Under the pieces are notes generated by a model. The model worked only from the letters and a program-made list of their open reading frames with translations, was not told the origin of the DNA and did not search any database. Shown here in pieces: positions 1 through 8,394 of a stretch of DNA of 64,000 nucleotides (the stretch's first letter is position 1; each line of letters starts with the position of its first letter). Location of the stretch: NCBI RefSeq assembly GCF_014205275.1, contig NZ_JACHND010000001.1, positions 6,634,001 to 6,698,000 on the forward strand, given 5' to 3'. Source of the DNA: Sphaerisporangium siamense (GTDB lineage: Bacteria; Actinomycetota; Actinomycetes; Streptosporangiales; Streptosporangiaceae). Both the position numbers and the translations under genes were made by a program.

Positions 1-646
1 CAACGCGGCCGGGTTCCCCGACGGCGGCGGCGGGTTCCTCGGCCGGGTCGCCGGCGAGGTGCAGCGCTCGATGCCGCGCCCGTCGTTCGCCGCGTCGGAC
101 TCGGCGTACTTCCGGCTCACGATCGTGTGCGCGGTGCTCGCGCTGATCCTCGTCCTGGTGCACCAGCGGCGGCGGGCCGGACGCGCGTGGGCGGCGATCA
201 GAGAGAGCGAGGCGGGCGCGCTCGCGACCGGCATCGCCATCACCAGGTACAAGCTGTGGGCCTTCGCCCTCGCGGCGTTCATCACCGGCGTGGCCGGGGC
301 CTTCCTCGCGGCCAACTCCGGGCGGCTCGACCCGATCGCGTTCCGCGCGTCCGACTCGGTGCTGCTCTTCGCGGTGGTCCTGATCGGCGGCGCGTACGGC
401 CTGACCGGCGCGATCGTGGCCGGGGTGATGGGCCAGATCCTGCCCGCCGTCCTCGACTCGGTCGGGATCAACGGCAACCTCATCCTCGTCGTCTTCGGGA
501 TCGGCCTCATGCACGCCCTGATCACCGCGCCGCGTGGCATCGGCGGGCAGTTGGAGGGCCTCGCCGCGCTGCTGCGGCCGAAACGGCGGGACCCGGATCC
601 CGTGCCCGAGGCCGAGCCGGAGACGGAAGCGGTGGGCGCGAAGTGA
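1..646 (+). CDS. livM: Branched-chain amino-acid ABC transporter permease, LivM type (3' part)
   Basis: This is the C-terminal part of an inner-membrane permease; the frame is open from base 2, so the start lies outside the window. About 215 residues are visible. They contain several hydrophobic segments and the LivM-like stretch 'RAWAAIRESEAGALATGI', followed by glycine-rich membrane helices and a charged Pro/Glu-rich tail. The family imports leucine/isoleucine/valine or related amides and ureas together with a second permease, two ATPases and a binding protein. The stop overlaps the next start (GTGA at 643-646), so translation is coupled to livG. The substrate cannot be told from this fragment. 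Confidence 0.9.
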   Translation, partial: NAAGFPDGGGGFLGRVAGEVQRSMPRPSFAASDSAYFRLTIVCAVLALILVLVHQRRRAGRAWAAIRESEAGALATGIAITRYKLWAFALAAFITGVAGAFLAANSGRLDPIAFRASDSVLLFAVVLIGGAYGLTGAIVAGVMGQILPAVLDSVGINGNLILVVFGIGLMHALITAPRGIGGQLEGLAALLRPKRRDPDPVPEAEPETEAVGAK

Positions 647-1350
647 AGCTTGAGATCTCGGATCTGACGGTGCGGTTCGGCGGCGTCAAGCCGCTGGACG
701 GCGTGACCCTGACCTTCGAGTCCGGACTGTGCGGTCTGATCGGCCCCAACGGCGCCGGAAAGACAACGCTGTTCAATGTCCTGTCCGGATTCGTGCGACC
801 GAGCTCCGGCGCCGCCCACGTGAACGGCACCGACCTGCTCGCCCTGCCCGCCCACCGCAGGGCGCGCTGGGGGCTGCGCCGCACCTTCCAGCAGGAGCAG
901 CTCGTCGCCGAGCTCAGCGTGGGCGCCAACCTGCTGCTCGCCCGCGACCACCTCGCCGCCGGCACCGCCGGGGCCAACGCCGCCGAGCTGCTGGAGTTCG
1001 TCGGCCTGGCCGGGCCGGACCGCCCGGTGGGCGGGCTCACGCTGTTCGAACGCAGGAAGCTGGAGCTGGCCAGGTCCCTCGCCGGCACCCCGAAGATCGT
1101 GCTGCTCGACGAGCCGAGCGCGGGCCTGTCGGAGGCCGAGTCGATGGAACTGGCGGGCGCCATGCGGGCCGTGCCCGAACGGTTCGGCGCCCTCGTCGTC
1201 CTGATCGAGCACGACATGGGCCTGGTCGGCGAGATCTGCGGGACCACCGCCGTACTCGACTTCGGCCGCCTGGTCACCTCGGGACCGACCGCCGAGGTCC
1301 TGAACGACGACCGCGTCCGCGCCGCCTACCTCGGCGAGCCCGTCGCATGA
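643..1350 (+). CDS. livG: Branched-chain amino-acid ABC transporter ATP-binding protein LivG
   Basis: This is a cytoplasmic ATPase subunit of the same importer, 235 residues. Walker A (GPNGAGKT) lies at about 34-41, a Q-loop (FQQEQ) near 86, Walker B (VLLDEPSAGLSE) near 150 and the H-loop (IEHDMGLV) near 190. The signature motif, usually LSYGQ or LSGGQ, reads LTLFERRKLELAR here, a divergent form as is common in LivG. The GTG start is chosen because it overlaps the upstream stop by 4 bp. The next gene follows after 58 bp. Only the family is certain, not the transported substrate. Confidence 0.92.
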   Translation: MKLEISDLTVRFGGVKPLDGVTLTFESGLCGLIGPNGAGKTTLFNVLSGFVRPSSGAAHVNGTDLLALPAHRRARWGLRRTFQQEQLVAELSVGANLLLARDHLAAGTAGANAAELLEFVGLAGPDRPVGGLTLFERRKLELARSLAGTPKIVLLDEPSAGLSEAESMELAGAMRAVPERFGALVVLIEHDMGLVGEICGTTAVLDFGRLVTSGPTAEVLNDDRVRAAYLGEPVA

Positions 1351-1408
1351 CCCGGCGGCACCGCATCGGCCGCGCGCCGACCTGGCGTCACACAAGGAAG
1401 GAGCCGCG

Positions 1409-2299
1409 GTGGACGACATGAACGAGGAACCACAGACCACGGCGTCCCCACCAAGGGACGCACGGCCCGAAACCGCGGCGAACAACGCAGCACAGTCCAC
1501 AGAGCAGGGCACAGCACGGCCCACTGGTCAGCCGGCGGAGGACGGCGCGGCACCGTCGGCGGGCCAACCCGCCGAGGACCTGCGCGTCGAGGGGCTCAAG
1601 GTGACGCGTGGCGGGCGGGCCGTCCTGCACGGCGTCGACCTCGCCGTCCCCCGTGGCAAGGTGACCGCCCTGCTCGGCGCGAACGGCGCGGGCAAGAGCA
1701 GCCTCGTGCTCACCGTCGCCGGCCTCCTGCGCCCGACCGCGGGTACCGTCGTCGCCGGCGGCGACGACCTGACCGGGCTGCGGCCCGAACGCGTCCGGGC
1801 CGCGGGCGTCGCCGCCGTTCCCGAGGGCCACCGTGTCCTCGCCGACCTGTCCGTCGCCGACAACCTGCGCGTCGCCGGCGCCGGACTGCCCAAACGCGAG
1901 GTCCCGGCGGCGGTCGCCGCGGCGGTCGAGGTCTTCCCCGAGCTACACGACCTGACCGACCGGCCGGCCGGCACCCTGTCCGGCGGCCAGCAGCAGATGC
2001 TCGCCCTCGCCCAAGCCCTGGTCGCCCGCCCCCGCTACCTGCTCGTCGACGAACTGTCCCTCGGCCTCGCCCCCGTCGTCGTCGCCCGTCTCGTACCGGT
2101 CCTCGCCGACCTGGCCGCACGGGGAATCGGCGTCCTCCTCATCGAACAGTTCATGGGAGTCGCCCTCAAGCTCGCCGAGCGCGTCTACGTACTCGACCGC
2201 GGCCGCATCACCTACGAGGGCACATCGCAACAACTCCGCGACTCCCCCGACCTCCTGCACACCGCCTACCTGGGGGCGGCGTCGAACAGCAACGCCTGA
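1409..2299 (+). CDS. livF: Branched-chain amino-acid ABC transporter ATP-binding protein LivF
   Basis: This is the second ATPase of the transporter, 296 residues with a GTG start preceded by AAGGAG. Walker A (GANGAGKS) lies at about 90-97, followed by a full signature motif (LSGGQQQML) and Walker B (YLLVDELSLGLAP), where the usual DEP is DEL, a normal LivF variant. LivF proteins are usually about 235 residues. The extra ~55 N-terminal residues are Ala/Gln/Pro-rich, contain a repeated GQPAED and look disordered. A start further in is possible, but no better ribosome site is visible. It ends the operon before a hairpin terminator. Confidence 0.9.
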   Translation: MDDMNEEPQTTASPPRDARPETAANNAAQSTEQGTARPTGQPAEDGAAPSAGQPAEDLRVEGLKVTRGGRAVLHGVDLAVPRGKVTALLGANGAGKSSLVLTVAGLLRPTAGTVVAGGDDLTGLRPERVRAAGVAAVPEGHRVLADLSVADNLRVAGAGLPKREVPAAVAAAVEVFPELHDLTDRPAGTLSGGQQQMLALAQALVARPRYLLVDELSLGLAPVVVARLVPVLADLAARGIGVLLIEQFMGVALKLAERVYVLDRGRITYEGTSQQLRDSPDLLHTAYLGAASNSNA

Positions 2300-2322
2300 A
2301 ACTCCAACCCGTCAACATCACG

Positions 2323-2360
2323 AGGCCAGAGCGCTCCGAGACGCCGGAGCACTCTGGCCT
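2323..2360 (+). terminator. Terminator after livF
   Basis: Bases 2323-2338 pair with 2345-2360: 16 bp with one mismatch and a 6-nt loop. It sits 24 bp after the livF stop. Confidence 0.75.
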
Positions 2361-2758
2361 CCGTCTTGAAGACACCATGTCGTGCCCCCTGTCCGAGAGC
2401 GCCGACGTACGTGCGAGCCTCACACCGTCCGCGTCCTGTCGCTCCCGGACCTCGACCAGCACACCTGGGATCAGAGCGACGGGCAGGAGAACTGGTTCAC
2501 CGCCGCAGTGGACCGGCGCGCGATCGCGCGGGTCATGCCACGCCTCCTGCGGAAGCCGACACGCACAATAGCGACTGTTCCGCCAATCCGAAAGAGGCCG
2601 TCGTCCAGGCACGGGGCCGTGACCGCCGCGACAGTGTGAGCGAACTCGGGCAGAAGACGCCCGCCGCCCTCCGTTCCCGCTGGACTACTTCGCCCAACTC
2701 TGAGACGACCCCCAATGACGCACGCGAGCCGGCCGCGTTCATCGCGGCTTGGACATGT
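2361..2758. other. Mosaic of decayed sequence
   Basis: No intact gene is seen here. Bases 2551-2665 are about 91% identical to 7328-7442. They are followed at 2666-2703 by a stretch matching the 3' end of the RNHCP gene (10603-10643, ending in LDYF.QL-stop). Bases 2507-2545 resemble 6960-7000. The segment therefore looks like joined pieces of sequences that occur separately further right. Confidence 0.55.
2551..2665 (+). repeat. Dispersed imperfect repeat, copy A
   Basis: This 115-bp stretch differs from copy B (7328-7442) at about ten positions without gaps. It is in the same orientation and in both copies keeps one frame open (containing NPKEAVVQARGRDRRDSVS). Confidence 0.7.
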
Positions 2759-3343
2759 TCAAGAAGAACGCGGAGCCGGCGAACTATCAAGAACGGGAGT
2801 TGGAGTTGGAGAACTCGGCGTCACCACCGAAGGAGGTTTGACGGGCTCGACCTCGATGACAGAAAAGGTGCCCCAGAGTGGAAGCCAGCTTGTGGTGACC
2901 GCGAGCGCGAAGAAGATCTTCAACATGCCGGTGTCCGGGGAAACCGTGAACATTATCCTTCCCACGGCGATGGCGAGCAGAAGGATGCTGTTGGCGATCG
3001 AGAGCTTGAGCGACAACGTGTCCGGGAACGCGATGGTGCGGATCGGTATCGTGATCGAGTGGAGGAAGATGAGAAATACCAGCCACTCGTAGCGCCTGAA
3101 TGCCGCCGGCATCAAGTCCTGAAACGAAGACGCGGCACGCCCGGAAGGTTTCCCCCGGCGGCTCTTGTCCTTAGAGGTTTGCTGGTCTCTACTCAGTTGC
3201 GTCTCACGGCCGCGTAATCGTGTTTCGCTCCACAAAAGGGTGAGGCCGAGCAAGGGATTAAGCTGGAGAAGAGCCGCCGCAAGACTGCGTGCTGCATCTG
3301 GAGACATCGACACGGCTCGGCATCCTACACAGGTGCCTAGCAA
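2759..3343 (-). CDS. Hypothetical membrane protein
   Basis: This open frame of 194 codons encodes three hydrophobic stretches (around residues 85-105, 112-132 and 142-162) separated by short polar loops, so an integral membrane protein is plausible. No family is recognised. The base composition is visibly lower in GC than the flanking genes, which suggests transfer or a non-coding origin. The start is uncertain and no strong ribosome site is seen. Convergent decayed sequence lies downstream and the amidase gene upstream on the same strand. Confidence 0.4.
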   Translation of the reverse strand: MLGTCVGCRAVSMSPDAARSLAAALLQLNPLLGLTLLWSETRLRGRETQLSRDQQTSKDKSRRGKPSGRAASSFQDLMPAAFRRYEWLVFLIFLHSITIPIRTIAFPDTLSLKLSIANSILLLAIAVGRIMFTVSPDTGMLKIFFALAVTTSWLPLWGTFSVIEVEPVKPPSVVTPSSPTPTPVLDSSPAPRSS

Positions 3344-3497
3344 TAGGGATGCATTATGTGAATAGTGCCAATCGTCCCCCTGCGTTCGCCGGGGATACCG
3401 TAGGTCTGGTCATCGAGGTTCCTCGACCGACGACTGTGCGCCCATGAAGTGTCCAAGGTGCCGCTGTGTGCCCAGGGATGCGTTCGCGGCGGCAGGG

Positions 3498-5153
3498 TCA
3501 GTTCAGGGGCGGGGTGCTTGCCGGTGGCCGGCGGTGATGAGTGGCTCGCTCGTAGTCGAACCCGAGCCCGAGCAGTGTCGGTTCGCTGAACGGCCGTCCC
3601 AGTAGTTCGACTCCCACCGGCATGCCGTCGGGTGTGAAGCCGGCCGGGATCGTCAGGGCGGGGAACCCGGTGTTGGCGGCAAGGGCGCAGACTCTGAGCC
3701 CCTCCTGAGGCTGCCCGATCGGCGCGGCCTGCTGCGTGACCGCCGGGTAGACCAGTGCGTCCAGGTCGTTGTCCTCGAACAGCTTGTGGAGCAGCTGTTG
3801 TGCCTGCGTGCGCCGGGCCAGCCGTTGGCGGTAGGCGTCCTGCGGGCCGGTCGAGGTGCCCAGCCGGTCCTTGAGTCGCTTCAGGACCGTGGGCGTGACC
3901 TGGCCGGAGGTGACGATGTCGGCCAGGGTCACGATGCCGGCCGGTGGCTCCAGCCGAGCCAGCGAGCGTGGGAATCGTGAGCCTGGCGCCGCCAGATAGC
4001 GATTGAGGTCGCGTTCGGTCTCGTCGGCGAACACGCTGGAGGCGTCCACCGCCGACATCAGCGCGGGTTGGGCCGGCAGATCGACGATGGTGGCGCCCTG
4101 CGAGGCCATGTCCTCGGCGGCCGCCCGGATCAGCGCCGTCGTCGCCTGCGCGGGCCCCGCCGCGCTCAGGTAGTCGGTGAGTACGCCGATGCGTGCGTTG
4201 ACCAGAGCGGCGTCGTCCAGTGCAGTGGTGTAGGTGCGGGGGATCCGTCCGATGGACGCTTCGGTGGACGGGTCGTCCGGGTCGTATCCGGCAGTGGCGT
4301 CCAGGATCAGTGCGATGTCACTGACCGACTTGGCGATGGGGCCGCCGGCGTCCTGGGTGTCGGAGAGAGGCGCGATGCCGTCGCGGCTGGACAGGCCCTG
4401 GCTCGGCCGCAACCCGACCAGGCTGTTATGCGCCGCCGGGCTGCGGATGGAGCCGCAGGTGTCTGAGCCCAGGCCGGCCGCGCCGAAGCCGGCGGCGACG
4501 CCGGCACCCGTCCCGCCGCTGGAGCCGCCCGGGTTGCGGGTCTGATCGTAGGGGTTGCGGGTTTGTCCACCAAGCGAGCTGATGGTCTCGACGCCGGAGG
4601 CGAACTCGTGCAGGTTGGTCTTGGCGACGATGATCGCGCCGGCCGCGCGCAGCCGCGCGACCTGCTCGGCGTCATCGGCAGTGCGCCAGTGCTCCAGCGC
4701 CAGCGAGCCGTTGGATGTGGGCAGGTCTTCGGTATCGTAGTTGTCCTTGATCAGGAGTGGGATGCCGTGCAGCGGACCGCGGACGCGCCCCTGCCGGCGT
4801 TCGGCGTCGAGCCTGGCGGCATCGGCGATTGCCGTCGGGTCCCTGCGAATGACCGCATTGACACCAGGCTGGTCGGCATACGCTTCCTCGTAGGCATCGA
4901 TGCGCGCCTGGTATGCCTTGACCAATCGGACCGAGGTGACCTGGCCGCTCGCCAGTAGCTCGCGCAACGTGGTGGCGTCCATGTCCACCACCCACTCGGC
5001 GATCTCGGCCGGTGTCGCCCGGTTGCCTGCGTCGCCAAGCGCGGCGCCATTACCCGGTGCCGCACCGGCTGTGACTACAGGCGCCGTCAGGACAACAATG
5101 CCGGCCGCTAAGGCCGCTGCTCGGGTGTGCCGGTTCCGCCTTCGTCTTGCCAC
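3498..5153 (-). CDS. Secreted amidase (amidase-signature family)
   Basis: This is a predicted exported amide hydrolase of 551 residues. The AS-family Ser-cisSer-Lys triad is visible: Lys136 in IKDNYDT, Ser212 in GGSSGGTGAG and the nucleophile Ser235 in GSDTCGSIRSPAA. An Arg-rich N terminus followed by a long hydrophobic segment ending in Ala-rich sequence is a Sec signal peptide. The GTG at 5153 is chosen because GAGGAGG lies 5 bases upstream; an in-frame start 78 bp earlier would bury the signal. The substrate is unknown, since family members act on aliphatic, aryl or peptide amides. It appears monocistronic. Confidence 0.88.
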   Translation of the reverse strand: MARRRRNRHTRAAALAAGIVVLTAPVVTAGAAPGNGAALGDAGNRATPAEIAEWVVDMDATTLRELLASGQVTSVRLVKAYQARIDAYEEAYADQPGVNAVIRRDPTAIADAARLDAERRQGRVRGPLHGIPLLIKDNYDTEDLPTSNGSLALEHWRTADDAEQVARLRAAGAIIVAKTNLHEFASGVETISSLGGQTRNPYDQTRNPGGSSGGTGAGVAAGFGAAGLGSDTCGSIRSPAAHNSLVGLRPSQGLSSRDGIAPLSDTQDAGGPIAKSVSDIALILDATAGYDPDDPSTEASIGRIPRTYTTALDDAALVNARIGVLTDYLSAAGPAQATTALIRAAAEDMASQGATIVDLPAQPALMSAVDASSVFADETERDLNRYLAAPGSRFPRSLARLEPPAGIVTLADIVTSGQVTPTVLKRLKDRLGTSTGPQDAYRQRLARRTQAQQLLHKLFEDNDLDALVYPAVTQQAAPIGQPQEGLRVCALAANTGFPALTIPAGFTPDGMPVGVELLGRPFSEPTLLGLGFDYERATHHRRPPASTPPLN

Positions 5154-5980
5154 ATCGGCCTCCTCGTCACCGATTGGCGCCTCGACATACAGCACGAAAG
5201 ATGTGCGTTCGGCTCTGCTGACCGTGAACAACCGCTGACTGTGCCGCCTAGATTATGGCGCATCACGCACGAAGGCCAGCGTCGTTTCACTCTCGGCGGC
5301 GACGCCCAGCGATAACCGGTTCATGCGCTATCCAGACCAGGGCGCAGTGCCACGAAGGTAAGTGACTGACTGCGCGACAATGGCGGCGGACGAATGCAGC
5401 CGGCGGCGGACCGCGAGGATCATCAGCGCAGCTCAGAGGCCGATATCCGTGCCGGCCCGGACCCTTCCTGGGTTGTCTGGGGGGCAAGGGGGCGAGGTTA
5501 GAATCCTGCCGCCCCGACAGTAGGCCGGAGACCGTTTCCCTCAGGAATACGGCCTCCTTAGTTCCACCGGATGTCCAATTCTAAGAGCAGTCTGGGAGCG
5601 GGCCTCGATCGACGGGTTTTCTGTAGCCGCCCTGACCGCGCATCCTCCAGGCGAGGAAGCGACCGCAGCGGCTCCGATGACTGGTTCACGATCTCGACCG
5701 TGGACCGGCGCGGATGCGGTCCCAGAAACCGGGGCGCGCCCACGCCGGGCGGGCGCAGCAGCGCCTGGCCCGGCGCGGGTGCGCCAAGCGGCATAACTTT
5801 GATGAATCGAAACTATTCGATCTTGATGGTGGGAGGTTTCATGAGCGCTCCCCGCTTCACCGACACCCGGGCGCACGGTTCCGTCTGAGCAGGGCGCGGC
5901 CTGCTCGCAGCACGGCCTCTATGCGGGGCCGCCGATCTGCGCGCCGCTCCCTTCGTACCGCACGCTCAGAAAGCGGCCGT
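5154..5980. other. Long intergenic region with tRNA relic
   Basis: No gene is supported here. It contains the tRNA-Pro 3' relic at 5472-5520. A short stretch at 5680-5715 resembles 2490-2515 (GACTGGTTCAC followed by GTGGACCGGCGCG). The rest shows nothing recognisable. Confidence 0.5.
5472..5520 (+). repeat. tRNA-Pro(GGG) 3'-end relic, plus orientation
   Basis: About 42 of 50 aligned bases match the anticodon loop, variable region, T-arm and 3' end of the intact tRNA-Pro at 33797-33869, including the downstream GACAG. The tRNA 5' half is absent. Such 3' fragments are typical attachment-site scars of integrative elements. Confidence 0.65.
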
Positions 5981-6703
5981 TCAGGCGGTCGCCCACAGAG
6001 CCGGGACGTTCGGGGGCTCCCAGCCCTGGATGGCGGTGTGCGGCTGCGTGCAGCGGTAGGTCACACCGTTGTAGGTGACCGTGTCACCGGCCCGGTAGGC
6101 CGTGCCGGCCTTCCACGTGCCGCTCGGGTTGCTCGTGGGAGTCGGGGTGGGGGTGTTCGAGCGGGTGGGGGTCGGAGTCGGGGTGGTGGGGCCACCGCCG
6201 CCGATCTGCAGGTCGACGCAGGCGTAGAACGCGTTCGCCGTGTCGGCGATGTTCCAGATGGCGAGGACCTTCTGGCGTCCGCTGTAGCCGGACAGGTTGA
6301 CGTTGTGCGTCACGGTCGCGCCGGGCTGCTTGCCGCCGTCGTTGAACAGGGCCACGCGGGTGCCACCGATGTAGTACTCCCACGTGCTGGTGGCGTGGCG
6401 GGCGGTGAGCACCCAGTTGAAGTTGACCGAGCTGCCGACCGAGGTCGCCGGCCAGTTACGGCTCTCGTCGTTCAGCGCGGTGAAACCGCCACCGCCGTTG
6501 CACTGCCGCGAGCCCTTGGGAGCCTCCACGCTCTGGGGCTCGTACTCCACGCCACCACAGTTGGTCACGACCCGCTGGGCGCAGAAGGCCTGGCGGCTCG
6601 GCGGCTGGGAGATGTAACCGTGAGCTGACGCGGGAGTGGCGGAGAACACCGTGATGCCGGCGGCGACCAAGGCGGTGCCGCCATACATGATCTTTTTCCG
6701 CAT
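5981..6703 (-). CDS. AA10 lytic polysaccharide monooxygenase with C-terminal chitin-binding module
   Basis: This is a secreted copper enzyme that oxidatively cleaves chitin or cellulose, 240 residues. A signal peptide ends in ATPASA, leaving His28 (HGYIS) as the mature N terminus. Together with His103 (ARHATSTW) it forms the histidine brace, and Phe159 (NAFYAC) is the axial residue. A Thr/Pro linker (about 171-196) leads to a CBM5/12-type module (W-KAGTAYRAGDTVTYNG). AAAGGAG precedes the ATG. A 13-bp palindrome 37 bp upstream suggests carbon-source control. No chitinase is nearby. Confidence 0.93.
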   Translation of the reverse strand: MRKKIMYGGTALVAAGITVFSATPASAHGYISQPPSRQAFCAQRVVTNCGGVEYEPQSVEAPKGSRQCNGGGGFTALNDESRNWPATSVGSSVNFNWVLTARHATSTWEYYIGGTRVALFNDGGKQPGATVTHNVNLSGYSGRQKVLAIWNIADTANAFYACVDLQIGGGGPTTPTPTPTRSNTPTPTPTSNPSGTWKAGTAYRAGDTVTYNGVTYRCTQPHTAIQGWEPPNVPALWATA

Positions 6704-6740
6704 GCCATGCTCCTTTGCTGGGGGGATGCCAGGAATATAA

Positions 6741-6753
6741 AGGAAACTTTCCT
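6741..6753 (-). promoter_or_regulatory. Candidate operator upstream of the LPMO gene
   Basis: AGGAAACTTTCCT is a perfect inverted repeat with a 1-base centre in an AT-rich promoter-like stretch, 37 bp before the start codon. The regulator is unknown. Confidence 0.5.
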
Positions 6754-7208
6754 AAGAGTAAATAGCGGTCAGCCCAAGTCGGGCCCCAGCGTCAAGACCA
6801 CATCTCCGTATCGGCCACGCACCCCAGCAGCCCCGCGCCCCCTGTCCGTTCCCGACGTCTGACGCGAGCAGCCGGTAGACGATCTTCGTCGGGACGCGGA
6901 GGAGATGAGATCTTGAAGTCGCGGATGCATGACATCAGGTCGACCTGAACGCGCGCGGCGGACCGGCCCGCGATCGCGTGGAGCAGGGCACGCCTCCCGC
7001 GCCATAGGGCAGCGACACTTACTTCCGCGGAGTCGGCACTCTCGCCCTTTTCACTTGACTTTATACGCGGACTGCTATGCTATTGACAACGAGTATCGTC
7101 TGGCGTGGGTATGATTCAGTCAAGGTCCGCGCCATGGGATGGACTGTAATCCGCTGTGCGGTCGTAGGTGTCCATCGGCACATACCACAGAGATAGGGGA
7201 ACGAGTCC
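6754..7208. other. Intergenic region, partly decayed
   Basis: No gene is supported. Bases 6956-7000 resemble 2503-2547. A possible promoter for the next small frame lies at 7083-7115. Confidence 0.4.
7083..7115 (+). promoter_or_regulatory. Possible promoter
   Basis: TTGACA at 7083 and TATGAT at 7110 (or GGGTAT at 7107, with an 18-base gap) could form a sigma-70-like promoter for the frame starting at 7209. Confidence 0.3.
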
Positions 7209-7574
7209 GTGACGAGGCCCGTCCGCGATGCCTTAACGGCGCTGGCGGCCACTCTGTTCGCACTCCTGGTCCTATCGAACGGATTTTTGTTCTCCTCGGA
7301 GCAGAAGCAGCAGCTTGCCGTCATCGAGGAAGCCGGCACGCACAATAACGACGGTTCAGCCAATCCGAAAGAGGCCGTCGTCCAGGCACGGGGCCGCGAT
7401 CGCCGTGACAGTGTGAGCGACCTGGGGCGGAAGACGCCCGCCAGGACCACGGCGACGGCCACCATCGCGGCCACGACGCCCGGCTACGCACGTGGCGCGG
7501 TCTCCCCGCCCTATGGTCTGCGCAGACAACGCAGTGGGGCGGTACCGGCGGTATTGCAAGTATTCCGGTGCTGA
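7209..7574 (+). CDS. Possible small membrane protein, doubtful
   Basis: This open frame of 121 codons has a GTG start and an AGGGGAA ribosome site. Residues 8-28 are hydrophobic (ALTALAATLFALLVLSNGFLF) and could anchor the protein. Residues 40-78 fall inside the 115-bp repeat shared with 2551-2665. The rest is low-information sequence with unusual codon use. It may be a relic of a longer gene; no family is recognised. Confidence 0.3.
   Translation: MTRPVRDALTALAATLFALLVLSNGFLFSSEQKQQLAVIEEAGTHNNDGSANPKEAVVQARGRDRRDSVSDLGRKTPARTTATATIAATTPGYARGAVSPPYGLRRQRSGAVPAVLQVFRC
7328..7442 (+). repeat. Dispersed imperfect repeat, copy B
   Basis: This is the direct partner of 2551-2665 (about 91% identity, no gaps). 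It lies inside the doubtful frame at 7209-7574. Confidence 0.7.
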
Positions 7575-7794
7575 TCCAGTCAACCGGACCGAATCGGCGT
7601 TTCGGCAGCAATATCGCTATTACCATGATTTCGCTCGTCTGAGCGTCAGCAAGTTCCCTGTCCCACTCGGCTGCCTTCAGGACGTGGATCCCGAAAGCCA
7701 CCGGGTCGTTCTCCGCTGCCTGCCATTCGCTCCGCATCGCTTCTGCCCAGCCCGCTTGATTGTGCCGTCACATGCGTACAGGAGACGTTGAGAT

Positions 7795-8394
7795 ATGCAG
7801 GCTCTCATCGACCATGCCCGGAAATTCCCCGCAATCGCCGCCGAGCTCGGAATCGAGTTGGGCCGCCTGGCGGCCGGGCAGGCGCCGCAGGCGCTGTTCA
7901 TCACCTGCTCCGATTCCCGTGTGCTTCCGTCCCTGATCACCGGCGCCGCGCCGGGCGAACTGTTCGAGCTGCGCACGGCGGGCAACATCATCCCTCCCCA
8001 CCATGCCCACCGATCGTCCAGTGAGGCCGCGACGATCGAGTACGCGGTGGAGGTGCTCGGCGTCTCGGACGTCGTGATATGCGGACACTCCCACTGCGGA
8101 GCGGTCGGCGCGCTGGTGCGCGGAGACGACCTCACCTCCGTCCCCGACGCACAGGCGTGGTTCACGAACGAGAAACCACACCTCACGCCGTCCGCCCCGG
8201 CCACCGGGGCCGGGCCCGACATCGCCGAGGCCGTGCAGCTCCATGTGCTGACCCAACTGCAGCGCCTCCACGGCTACCCGTCCATCGCCAGAAGACTCAG
8301 CGGCGAACTGCGGTTACACGGCTGGTACTACGAGATCCACACCGGTTCCGTGTCGGCGTACCGCCCGGCCACCGGAAGGTTCCTCCCGCTGTGA
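7795..8394 (+). CDS. Beta-class carbonic anhydrase
   Basis: This zinc enzyme interconverts CO2 and bicarbonate, 199 residues. Zinc ligands and partners are visible: Cys38, Asp40 and Arg42 in CSDSR, and His98 and Cys101 in GHSHCGA. AGGAG lies 10 bases before the ATG. Its stop overlaps the start of a SulP transporter gene (GTGA, 8391-8394). Such pairs are known and point to bicarbonate uptake or pH and carbon balance. Expression should be coupled. Confidence 0.95.
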   Translation: MQALIDHARKFPAIAAELGIELGRLAAGQAPQALFITCSDSRVLPSLITGAAPGELFELRTAGNIIPPHHAHRSSSEAATIEYAVEVLGVSDVVICGHSHCGAVGALVRGDDLTSVPDAQAWFTNEKPHLTPSAPATGAGPDIAEAVQLHVLTQLQRLHGYPSIARRLSGELRLHGWYYEIHTGSVSAYRPATGRFLPL

